Shown here: positions 15,296 to 19,585 of the stretch, piece by piece | How positions within the stretch are numbered: position 1 is the stretch's first letter | Layout of the letters: each line of letters starts with the position of its first letter | Source of the DNA: a virus | IMG/VR virus record: IMGVR_UViG_3300025327_000166 | Span: 1 to 21,854 of that record | Strand: one strand, 5' to 3' | Length of the DNA: 21,854 nucleotides | Made by a program: the position numbers and the translations under genes | The notes under the pieces: model-generated | What the model saw: only the letters and a program-made list of their open reading frames with translations | Told to the model about the DNA's origin: nothing | Databases searched by the model: none

Positions 15296-15396
15296 AAAGC
15301 CTCCGGTTTCAAGTTAGACCAATACTTATAAGGAACGGTTCGAGGTTGGTTCGCTAGAATTTCCTTATTTCTAGCTTTTTGCCGTTTAGTTAACAT
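15277..15396 (-). CDS. Small basic protein, 39 aa
   Basis: The ATG at 15394-15396 is preceded by AAAGGA at 5 bases. The product starts MLTKRQKARNKEILANQPRT and ends LWKKKS, strongly basic. It overlaps the RecB-like gene's start by 19 nt, and the GGAGG that probably serves the RecB-like gene (just before 15295) lies inside it. An earlier ATG at 15415-15417 would add seven residues. Function unknown. Confidence 0.5.
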   Translation of the reverse strand: MLTKRQKARNKEILANQPRTVPYKYWSNLKPEALWKKKS

Positions 15397-15433
15397 AAAA
15401 TCCTTTCTCTTTTGCATCGCTTCTAATATCGGT

Positions 15434-15633
15434 AGTCTCGAACTGGTACACCGGCTTTACGGTAGACGACGGGCGGGATTTCTAGGTCTGGGGTTTCGCC
15501 TTCCGACCTTCGGTTTACACCTCTTGCTGTCCAGTTACTTGCCAGCTTTCAAACCGCCACGGACTCCTCTGGTTCGAGACTCCGAAACAGCCCCCCGTAA
15601 AAGCGGTTAGCTTAAACCGGACGCAGTTTCGGA
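15434..15633 (-). ncRNA. GC-rich multi-helix structured RNA, unassigned
   Basis: About 200 nt much richer in GC than the surroundings, with no convincing ORF. Perfect stems: AGTCTCGAAC 15434-15443 with GTTCGAGACT 15572-15581 (10 bp), closing a domain that holds ACCG/CGGT (15450-15463), AGGTC/GACCT (15484-15509, with an inner GG/CC stem) and CGGTTT/AAACCG (15511-15556, with inner GCTG/CAGC). A second domain abuts with no spacer: CCGAAAC 15582-15588 with GTTTCGG 15626-15632, containing CGGTT/AACCG. Read on the minus strand the unpaired parts are A-rich (UAAAG, GAAAG, CAAGUAA, GCGAAAC), as in folded RNAs, which favours minus. It lies in the leader of the nuclease operon or as a processed RNA within it. 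I do not recognise a known family. Confidence 0.6.
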
Positions 15634-15670
15634 AATATATTGTTAAGGTGGTTATCTCTCTCCTAACTCC

Positions 15671-15850
15671 CTAGTGGTAGGCGAAGCGACTATTGCTAAT
15701 CAACTCCGGCCAAATATCTCTAATCTTTCTAACCGCTACTTGCTCGGCCGCTCCGTAGTTGCGTTTCTCGTAAAGTCTGTTAATGACCTCTCTATCCTCC
15801 GGAGACGCAACGTCTAGAAATAAGCCTTCTAACATTGACCCCTTTCTCAT
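15671..15850 (-). CDS. Small unknown protein, 59 aa
   Basis: The chosen start is the ATG at 15848-15850 because GAGGTGAAAGGA lies directly upstream; a longer reading from a TTG at 15889 lacks a site. The product begins MRKGSMLEGLFLDVASPEDR, continues with EVINRLYEKRNYGAAEQVAVRKI and ends SRFAYH. Likely helical, possibly a small regulator. It lies between the HTH protein and the structured RNA. Confidence 0.6.
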   Translation of the reverse strand: MRKGSMLEGLFLDVASPEDREVINRLYEKRNYGAAEQVAVRKIRDIWPELISNSRFAYH

Positions 15851-15892
15851 TTTTCCTTTCACCTCACTTTCTACCAAGAATTGTACCAAGTC

Positions 15893-16090
15893 CTAAACCC
15901 TTTGTAAACCCCCCAATTTAGGTTCAATCCTGTTCTTTTGCTTCCGGTAACGCTTATAAATAGCGTACGCGCTAACTCTAAATTGGGGCATTTTTGAAAT
16001 CTCCCTAAAACTATAACCCTCGGCGTCGTGTAAAATTACAATAAGATTTCGTTGCCTTTCGTACCTTCTACTCTTTGCTTCTATCATCAA
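15893..16090 (-). CDS. Small helix-turn-helix protein, 65 aa
   Basis: Residues about 14-50 give a sigma-region-4/TrfB-like HTH pattern: LIVILHDAEGYSFREISKMP then a turn and VSAYAIYKRYRK as recognition helix, with a basic tail. Probably a DNA-binding regulator and the first gene of the minus-strand early operon. A TATAAT box (16099-16094) lies only 7 bases before the ATG pair, so the mRNA could be leaderless or nearly so. No Shine-Dalgarno at a usual distance is visible, although AAGGGG overlaps the promoter. Confidence 0.6.
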   Translation of the reverse strand: MMIEAKSRRYERQRNLIVILHDAEGYSFREISKMPQFRVSAYAIYKRYRKQKNRIEPKLGGLQRV

Positions 16091-16093
16091 CTG

Positions 16094-16099
16094 TATTAT
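16094..16099 (-). promoter_or_regulatory. -10 box for the early operon
   Basis: TATAAT on the minus strand 7 bases before the first ATG of the HTH gene. No TTGACA-like box lies 16-18 bases upstream, so it would need an activator or another sigma factor. The short distance implies a leaderless message. Confidence 0.4.
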
Positions 16100-16201
16100 A
16101 TACCCCTTGTCTACCCTAAGCGAGTTTTTCGAAATTTTTTCGTTTTTGTTTTCTTTTTAAGAATAAAAAAAGGTTAATACTGTTCTTACAGGTTTTCTTT
16201 A

Positions 16202-16214
16202 TTTCCTACCGCTT
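16202..16214. repeat. 13-bp direct repeat, copy 1
   Basis: TTTCCTACCGCTT, identical to 16355-16367. The two copies are 153 bp apart and flank the plus-strand promoter. Each follows a T-rich run. They may be protein-binding sites or short recombination repeats. Confidence 0.6.
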
Positions 16215-16256
16215 AGAAGGTCTTGAAAGGGGTTGAGTGTTAGAGAAGGGGAAAAC

Positions 16257-16286
16257 TTGACAAACGCCGGTTTTTTCAATTATACT
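16257..16286 (+). promoter_or_regulatory. Sigma-70-type promoter, plus strand
   Basis: Perfect -35 TTGACA (16257-16262), 18-bp spacer, -10 TATACT (16281-16286). The -10 lies inside the palindrome TATACTA-A-TAGTATA, so a repressor bound there would block RNA polymerase. It directs transcription away from the early operon into a short RNA that ends at 16398. Confidence 0.65.
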
Positions 16287-16295
16287 AATAGTATA
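16281..16295. promoter_or_regulatory. Palindromic operator 1
   Basis: TATACTA-A-TAGTATA, a perfect 15-bp inverted repeat with a single central base, covering the -10 box of the plus-strand promoter. It shares the half-site ATACTA with the palindrome at 16436-16451, so one repressor could bind both. A candidate repressor is the HTH protein at 15893-16090 (inference). Confidence 0.5.
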
Positions 16296-16354
16296 TCTAC
16301 CTTTTTTAATGAGCTAAAAAGGGATTAGAAAGTTTATTTTTGTTGCAACAATTT

Positions 16355-16367
16355 TTTCCTACCGCTT
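16355..16367. repeat. 13-bp direct repeat, copy 2
   Basis: TTTCCTACCGCTT, identical to 16202-16214. This copy touches the 5' side of the terminator stem that begins at 16368. Confidence 0.6.
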
Positions 16368-16398
16368 GAAACCATCTTAACGGGTGGTTTCCTTTTTG
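16368..16398 (+). terminator. Rho-independent terminator, plus strand
   Basis: Stem GAAACCATC (16368-16376) with GGTGGTTTC (16383-16391), 9 bp with one T-G pair, loop TTAACG, then C and a run of five T. Ends the short RNA that starts near 16294. Confidence 0.7.
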
Positions 16399-16435
16399 TC
16401 TAGTCAGATTATTTAGTATCTCAATAACGAAAAAT

Positions 16436-16451
16436 ATACTATATATAGTAT
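16436..16451. promoter_or_regulatory. Palindromic operator 2
   Basis: ATACTATATATAGTAT, a perfect 16-bp palindrome with the same ATACTA half-site as operator 1 but 4 instead of 1 central bases. A TATACT box overlaps it, with a poor TTTAGT 17 bp upstream on the plus strand, so it may sit on a weak promoter. Confidence 0.4.
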
Positions 16452-16458
16452 TAAAAGA

Positions 16459-16600
16459 AGGGGTGAAGGCTAGCATTAAGCTAGACGAAACCCGCCCCGA
16501 AGTTTCGTTGTTACCTTCACCCAGTAGTTGTCTGGCGGGTGAGAAGCCGGCTAAGACGGCGGGGGTGCGGTCTTATAACCTGCCGACTCTCACCCATAAG
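16459..16600 (-). ncRNA. GC-rich two-hairpin structured RNA
   Basis: Two neighbouring domains, each closed by a perfect helix. Domain A: GGGTGAAGG 16461-16469 with CCTTCACCC 16514-16522, enclosing CTAGC/GCTAG (16470-16484) and ACGAAAC/GTTTCGT (16485-16508). Domain B: GGGTGAGA 16537-16544 with TCTCACCC 16588-16595, enclosing CGGC/GCCG and TAAGAC/GTCTTA (16552-16575). The two apical loops contain CCCGCC and GGCGGG, which can pair (kissing loops). On the minus strand the last helix is followed by CTTCTTTTAA, a weak terminator-like tail, and it lies directly after the stop of the 16605 gene, so minus is more likely. No known family recognised. Confidence 0.55.
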
Positions 16601-16604
16601 AAAG

Positions 16605-16865
16605 CTACCCCACCGACTCTATTCGGGCGATAGCAGTTTCCAAGCCAATTTCTCCTCCTCTATATTCGGAGACGGTAGCGATAACAAAATCTGCGTAAGC
16701 TCGCGCCTCCGGATAGGACTCGACCAAATCCCGATAGCAAGCGTAGAGGCCGTTAGCCAGAACACGCTCGCCGACCAGAGATTTGTCCACCAAAGGTGTG
16801 TCAAGTACGAGTAGGTAGTGGACAGCCACGCAGCATACTCGTCGCAGCAACTCTTGGTAGTCAAT
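16605..16865 (-). CDS. Unknown protein, about 86 aa, with non-standard start
   Basis: The frame reads LLVLDTPLVDKSLVGERV, then ACYRDLVESYPEARAYADFV and ends ETAIARIESVG, a believable helical protein. No ATG or GTG start is in place. The ribosome site AAGGGAG is 9 bases before an in-frame ATT (16863-16865); the first TTG (16848-16850) is 25 bases away. I took the ATT start as likely. The codons (CTG, GTC, GAG, CGG) are more GC-rich than the neighbours', together with the GC-rich RNA directly downstream, which hints that both arrived together. No family recognised. Confidence 0.5.
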   Translation of the reverse strand: MDYQELLRRVCCVAVHYLLVLDTPLVDKSLVGERVLANGLYACYRDLVESYPEARAYADFVIATVSEYRGGEIGLETAIARIESVG

Positions 16866-16871
16866 GACTGC

Positions 16872-17015
16872 TCACTCCCTTCTATTTTTTAAGTAACTAT
16901 TTATTAGGTCTCTTATTAAAATTAAGGTATCTATTCGGCGCTTCTCGTCGTTCCAGAAGAACCTTAGATTTTCGATATACTTATCTAAAAATACAGTAAA
17001 ATCGTCATCCTCCAT
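16872..17015 (-). CDS. Small unknown protein, 47 aa
   Basis: Begins MEDDDFTVFLDKYIENLRFF and ends YLKNRRE. Acidic start, basic end, helical. It overlaps the 3' end of the HNH gene by 11 nt, and its last codons contain the ribosome site of the next gene. Function unknown. Confidence 0.6.
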   Translation of the reverse strand: MEDDDFTVFLDKYIENLRFFWNDEKRRIDTLILIRDLINSYLKNRRE

Positions 17016-17334
17016 CGCCTAGCCCTTTTATTATATTCTTATAATCTATTTTTTTATGGTAATCGACCGCCCGCTTTTTAAGTAGAGTATATGCTTTTTT
17101 CCCGATTGTGTTAATAACGTAGTTTTCCCACTCGATAGGCCGGTTAGTAAAATAGATATGGCAGGACTGGCAAAGACATAGAGCGTTTTTTAGGTTGTGC
17201 CGGATTTGCTTATAACTCCGGCTAATAATATGGGCACATTGGAGATTGTTTTTACTTCTGCACCTATGACAAACTCCGGCGCTTCTTATCTTTAGAGAAA
17301 ATAGTTCGTCAGCTTTTTTTAGCGGGGTTTTCAT
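17005..17334 (-). CDS. HNH endonuclease
   Basis: 109 aa. Zinc knuckles CHRC (22-25) and CQSC (55-58) flank the HNH core: AHIISRSYKQIRHNLKNAL with H35, N50 and the final H59. This is the usual small phage HNH nuclease with a CxxC/CxxC frame, which nicks or cuts DNA. In many phages such a gene is next to the terminase and helps packaging; here it is about 13 kb from terL in this window. It overlaps the preceding ORF by 26 nt. Confidence 0.85.
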   Translation of the reverse strand: MKTPLKKADELFSLKIRSAGVCHRCRSKNNLQCAHIISRSYKQIRHNLKNALCLCQSCHIYFTNRPIEWENYVINTIGKKAYTLLKKRAVDYHKKIDYKNIIKGLGDGG

Positions 17335-17494
17335 TGAGGATTTTTTTGACGTTGAAAAGCAAAGTTACCAAATCAACGTTACTACGCGGATTAAGATTGC
17401 AGAAATAAGTATTAGGAAAGCTAGCAGACTTACCAAACCTAAAACTGCCGTTATAAAAACTATTTTTCCAATCCACTTTAAGCCGTTGTCCCAC
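17309..17494 (-). CDS. Possible small protein upstream of the HNH gene
   Basis: A 61-codon frame starting at a GTG (GQRLKVDWKNSFYNG follows) and ending NENPAKKS, overlapping the HNH start. No Shine-Dalgarno precedes it and no family is recognised. Coupling to the HNH gene, which also lacks a clear ribosome site, is the main support. It may be a chance frame. Confidence 0.35.
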   Translation of the reverse strand: MGQRLKVDWKNSFYNGSFRFGKSASFPNTYFCNLNPRSNVDLVTLLFNVKKILNENPAKKS

Positions 17495-17541
17495 ACAATT
17501 AAATTTACTACTAATCGGGAAGTTTGCGCAATAGGTGGGGG

Positions 17542-18162
17542 TTAAATAAAGCCGGCTTGTTTAGAACAAGTAGGCCAAGCGTACCAAGCCCAAGCAACAC
17601 CGCGTTGGGCTTTTCTAGCGTCCCAAATCTGCTTAGCAACTTTAATGTTAAAAACGGGGTCGGCTAATTGTTCTCGACTATATCCGTGATTATCGGCTAC
17701 TTGAAAGAGTCCGTAATTGTGTTGATTATAGGCGGCATCGTAACCGTCTGCCCAATTATTATATCCGCTCTCGCACATAATAAGGTCGTGGAAGCGTGCA
17801 TCTTCCCACCAAACGCTATAAATAAGTTTTAGTACCTGGGTATTATTTGTAGATAAAAACCTTACTTGGGGCTTCTGGTAGGCTACGGCTAGTCTAATTT
17901 CTTCGGCGCGTCTTGCTTTAACTATTTTAATTTCTTTAACCTGTTTCTCTAATTTCTTTAATTTTTGCTCTAGAAGTTTATCTTGGTCTTGAAGTTTTTT
18001 ATTTGTTTCTCTTAACTCTTGGTTCTGCTTCTCCACTTCTCTACTCTCGGCTCTTATAGAAGCCGAATTTCTACCCTCGATAATTAAGGCTAGGGTAATA
18101 AGTAGAAGGAAAATTATCACGAACCGAAGCTGGTTCGCTAAAACAGGTTTAAGTTTTATCAT
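17542..18162 (-). CDS. Membrane-anchored lysozyme-like transglycosylase
   Basis: 206 aa. One N-terminal membrane segment or signal anchor (VIIFLLLITLALII, about 15-28), a coiled coil of K/E/Q heptads (about 40-90), then a lysozyme-like domain: MCESGYNNWADG with catalytic Glu131 and NYGLFQVADNHG (GLFQ 151-154), and VAKQIWDARKAQ. This matches SLT/resuscitation-factor-like domains that cleave peptidoglycan. A virion- or membrane-bound wall-cutting role beside the endolysin and holin is likely. The ATG has no Shine-Dalgarno; two mutually exclusive hairpins lie in its leader. Confidence 0.8.
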   Translation of the reverse strand: MIKLKPVLANQLRFVIIFLLLITLALIIEGRNSASIRAESREVEKQNQELRETNKKLQDQDKLLEQKLKKLEKQVKEIKIVKARRAEEIRLAVAYQKPQVRFLSTNNTQVLKLIYSVWWEDARFHDLIMCESGYNNWADGYDAAYNQHNYGLFQVADNHGYSREQLADPVFNIKVAKQIWDARKAQRGVAWAWYAWPTCSKQAGFI

Positions 18163-18176
18163 ATTGGCTCGTTTTA

Positions 18177-18193
18177 CAGTTCGAGCCGAACTG
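18177..18193. promoter_or_regulatory. Inverted repeat in the transglycosylase leader
   Basis: CAGTTCG-AGC-CGAACTG, a perfect 7-bp repeat 15 bases before the ATG at 18162. The neighbouring GGCTCG (18165-18170) can instead pair with CGAGCC (18182-18187), which would break this hairpin. Either an operator or a two-state RNA element. Confidence 0.45.
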
Positions 18194-18221
18194 ATATACC
18201 TTAGACATCTAGAAAGATGCT

Positions 18222-18250
18222 TTTACTGTTAGTCTATATTATACTATAAA
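18222..18250 (+). promoter_or_regulatory. Promoter of the acidic-protein gene (plus) overlapping a minus -10 box
   Basis: Plus strand: TTTACT (18222-18227), 17-bp spacer, TATAAA (18245-18250). On the minus strand a TATAAT (18243-18238) lies in the same segment and could start the transglycosylase message, but with no clear -35. The two promoters would compete. Confidence 0.45.
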
Positions 18251-18256
18251 GAGCAA

Positions 18257-18301
18257 AAAAGTACGCCTTTCACCAAAAATATACGATACTAGCGTACTTT
18301 T
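18257..18301. terminator. Bidirectional hairpin before the acidic-protein gene
   Basis: AAAAGTACGC (18257-18266) with GCGTACTTTT (18292-18301), a 10-bp stem with a 25-nt loop. T-rich on the 3' side in both directions, so it can act as a terminator on either strand. On the plus strand it would sit in the leader of the acidic gene and might attenuate it. Confidence 0.5.
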
Positions 18302-18328
18302 ATTTTGAACTTAAAAGGAGGTGATATT

Positions 18329-18460
18329 ATGTTTGACGACGACCCAAAGATTAACGGCGAAACTAACGGCGAAGAAACTCCTGTAGCAGACGAAACCGGA
18401 GATAAACCCGAAGGTGAGGCCGAAGCAGAAACCGGAGAAGGTGAAGAAAAGGACGAATAG
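18329..18460 (+). CDS. Very acidic 43-aa protein, the only plus-strand gene
   Basis: Starts MFDDDPKINGETNGEE and ends EGEEKDE. 18 of 43 residues are Asp or Glu against 3 Lys, net charge about -15, with almost no hydrophobic residues, so probably disordered. It is preceded by AAAAGGAGGTGATATT, complementary over about 11 bases to the 16S rRNA 3' end, and followed by its own strong terminator. Codons are ordinary. No family recognised. Small acidic phage proteins include DNA mimics that block restriction or RNA polymerase, but nothing in the sequence proves such a role. It lies opposite in direction to the lysis genes on both sides. Confidence 0.75.
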   Translation: MFDDDPKINGETNGEETPVADETGDKPEGEAEAETGEGEEKDE

Positions 18461-18495
18461 TGCTATAATAGTTTTAATCCTTTTCTCTTTTACTT

Positions 18496-18535
18496 AGTCG
18501 CCCCTTTTTGCATCGTTGGAGGGGCGACTTTGTAT
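18496..18535 (+). terminator. Terminator of the acidic-protein gene
   Basis: AGTCGCCCC (18496-18504) with GGGGCGACT (18521-18529), a perfect 9-bp GC-rich stem, followed by TTGTATTTG. T-rich only on the plus-strand side, which supports real plus-strand transcription of 18329-18460. Confidence 0.7.
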
Positions 18536-18551
18536 TTGATATACTTTGTTA

Positions 18552-18581
18552 TTGTTTTACCGGTAGCGGTAAAAGTATATA
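18552..18581 (+). promoter_or_regulatory. Candidate promoter with palindrome in the spacer, plus strand
   Basis: TTGTTT (18552-18557), 18-bp spacer, TATATA (18576-18581). Most of the spacer is the inverted repeat TTTTACCG-GTAG-CGGTAAAA (18555-18574), an operator-like site. It would start an RNA near 18588 that ends at 18689. Confidence 0.4.
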
Positions 18582-18603
18582 AAACTATATCAAGAAAAGC
18601 AAA

Positions 18604-18644
18604 AGCCCGAACTAGACAGGGAAGGAGGTGACGAAGTTCAGGCT
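18604..18644 (-). terminator. Possible minus-strand terminator after the holin-like gene
   Basis: 10-bp stem with one mismatch, followed on the minus strand by TTTTGCTTTTCTT. It would end the lysis-gene message about 65 bases after the holin-like stop. Its minus-strand loop reads CACCTCCTT, the same as the anti-Shine-Dalgarno end of 16S rRNA. Confidence 0.4.
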
Positions 18645-18667
18645 ATTTGCTATATCTGACAGGCTTC

Positions 18668-18689
18668 GGGTATTTATATACCCTTTTTT
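18668..18689 (+). terminator. Rho-independent terminator, plus strand
   Basis: GGGTAT-TTAT-ATACCC followed by six T. T-rich only on the plus side, ending the short RNA from about 18588. Convergent with the end of the holin-like gene at 18707. Confidence 0.65.
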
Positions 18690-18706
18690 ACCACTTACTA
18701 ATACTA

Positions 18707-18940
18707 CTACTTTTTTATATTACTTGCGAACTCCCTAATCACGGTAATAATACCTGCGGTTCTAAGTCCCCATAAAGACCCTGCAACGATGCTATTATCG
18801 GCAGGTAGGTTATATATAAGCGCTCCGGCTACGGCCGCTACGACGATTGTAGCGACACCAGTAATCTTCTTAGGGAAGATTAGCTGCGCACCTTTAACGA
18901 CAGCTACTAGAACCGGCGCAAGTTCGATTAAATCTACCAT
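18707..18940 (-). CDS. Holin-like small membrane protein
   Basis: 77 aa with two hydrophobic stretches, the clearer being ITGVATIVVAAVAGALIYNL (about 26-45) and a second around SLWGLRTAGIITVI, and a basic C-terminal end (NIKK). Size, topology and place directly after the endolysin gene suggest a holin, which would open the membrane to release endolysin. AAGGTGGTGAT is a good ribosome site before the ATG. No holin family is recognised with certainty. Confidence 0.65.
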   Translation of the reverse strand: MVDLIELAPVLVAVVKGAQLIFPKKITGVATIVVAAVAGALIYNLPADNSIVAGSLWGLRTAGIITVIREFASNIKK

Positions 18941-18954
18941 CTTTTATCACCACC

Positions 18955-19566
18955 TTACTTGACTCTTAACTTCCAACCTATTCTAATTAAGTTTGGGTTA
19001 GTCGCTAAGGAGGGGTATCTAGATTTATTCAAAACTACTAATCTTTGCCAAGTAGTTTTATAGCGTGAGGCAATTAAAGATAGAGTATCGCCGGACTTAA
19101 TCGTATAGTAAACGATAGTCGGCGGTTTAGGTTTTGGCTTAGGTACTGGTTTAGGGGCAGGTTTAGGTATTAGAACCCTCGGTCTTAGTATACCTAAAAT
19201 ACCTCTATAAGAGTGTCCTTGTAAGTGAGAAGGGGAGTTAGGCGGCCAGTTCTGGTCGAAGCCGGTAAAACTAAATAGATTTCCTTTAACGAAGATATCT
19301 GTATGACCCCAACGCGGGTCGGCAGGAGAACCGCCCCAGATAATTATATCGCCGGCTTTAGGGACGTTAGTTAAAGTCTTTTTATATTTTAGGAAGTATT
19401 TAGAAGGGGCGTTAGCGAAAAGATTAACAGCGTTACCCCAGATTGGCGGATAACCTAGATTTTTAATCCAGTATTGGACTATATCTACACACTGGGCGCC
19501 ATACCATTTATCAAAATCTGCATATTTTCCGTTCCACCTAGAGATAAACTTAGATAGGCTAACCAT
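18955..19566 (-). CDS. Endolysin: CHAP amidase/peptidase plus C-terminal LysM
   Basis: 203 aa. CHAP domain about 8-125: catalytic Cys26 in [13 protein letters not shown] and His88 in PRWGHTDIF, with AGDIIIWGG between. A Pro/Lys linker ([16 protein letters not shown], about 132-148) leads to one LysM repeat about 150-203 ([20 protein letters not shown] to [10 protein letters not shown]) that binds peptidoglycan. It should cut the stem or cross-bridge peptides, or the amide bond, of the host wall. No signal peptide, so it needs a holin, and the next gene fits that. A weak AGGGGTGAT site precedes the ATG. Confidence 0.9.
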   Translation of the reverse strand: MVSLSKFISRWNGKYADFDKWYGAQCVDIVQYWIKNLGYPPIWGNAVNLFANAPSKYFLKYKKTLTNVPKAGDIIIWGGSPADPRWGHTDIFVKGNLFSFTGFDQNWPPNSPSHLQGHSYRGILGILRPRVLIPKPAPKPVPKPKPKPPTIVYYTIKSGDTLSLIASRYKTTWQRLVVLNKSRYPSLATNPNLIRIGWKLRVK

Positions 19567-19585
19567 TTATTTTATTATATCACCC

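Larger units (their letters stand above)
16294..16398 (+). ncRNA. Short plus-strand RNA between promoter and terminator
   Basis: About 105 nt predicted from the promoter start to the terminator. It contains a CCTTTTT/AAAAAGG hairpin (loop around TAATGAGC), the perfect 12-bp palindrome TTGTTGCAACAA (16340-16351) and then the terminator stem. The only ORFs are a few codons (ATG AGC TAA). This is either a regulatory RNA or a leader remnant; it does not overlap a gene. Confidence 0.45.
16091..16604. promoter_or_regulatory. Intergenic control region
   Basis: 514 bp with no convincing protein gene. It holds, from low to high coordinates: the -10 box for the minus-strand HTH gene, an A/T-rich tract (16130-16200), a 13-bp direct repeat, a plus-strand promoter with palindromic operator, a short plus-strand RNA ending in a terminator, a second palindrome, and a GC-rich structured RNA. 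It separates the small-gene/HNH block from the early operon. The A/T-rich tract next to repeats would also suit a replication origin, but no iteron set is visible. Confidence 0.6.
18588..18689 (+). ncRNA. Short attenuator-like RNA carrying an exposed Shine-Dalgarno
   Basis: About 100 nt. Hairpin 1: AGCCCGAACT (18604-18613) with AGTTCAGGCT (18635-18644, one mismatch), whose loop shows AAGGAGGTGA (18622-18631) without a usable start codon and ORF. Alternative pairing: CCCGAA (18606-18611) with TTCGGG (18665-18670). The latter strand overlaps the terminator stem GGGTAT/ATACCC. This 1:2, 1:3, 3:4 arrangement is that of an attenuator. Read-through would run antisense into the holin-like gene. Alternatively hairpin 1 serves as the minus-strand terminator of the lysis genes, with TTTTGCTTTTC after it. 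Confidence 0.45.

Noticed and set aside
15434-15633. Structured region as tmRNA, RNase P RNA or group I intron
   Set aside because: A GGGGGCTG stretch and GTTCGAGACT resemble parts of tmRNA or intron cores, but there is no matching 3' acceptor strand, no tag ORF, no S element pairing with GACTA and no P4 consensus, so no family was assigned.
16619-16864. 81-codon frame starting at a TTG, overlapping the 16605 gene
   Set aside because: Its translation is rich in Trp, Ser and Leu without pattern, while the other frame gives a helical protein with regular codons; taken as a shadow.
18461-18469. TGCTATAAT, an extended -10 box on the plus strand
   Set aside because: No -35 and only about 55 bases to the terminator at 18496-18529; too little to claim a separate transcript.
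18629-18739. GTG-started plus-strand ORF of 36 codons after AAGGAGG
   Set aside because: The GTG is part of the ribosome-site sequence itself, with no room for a site upstream, and the ORF runs through a terminator.
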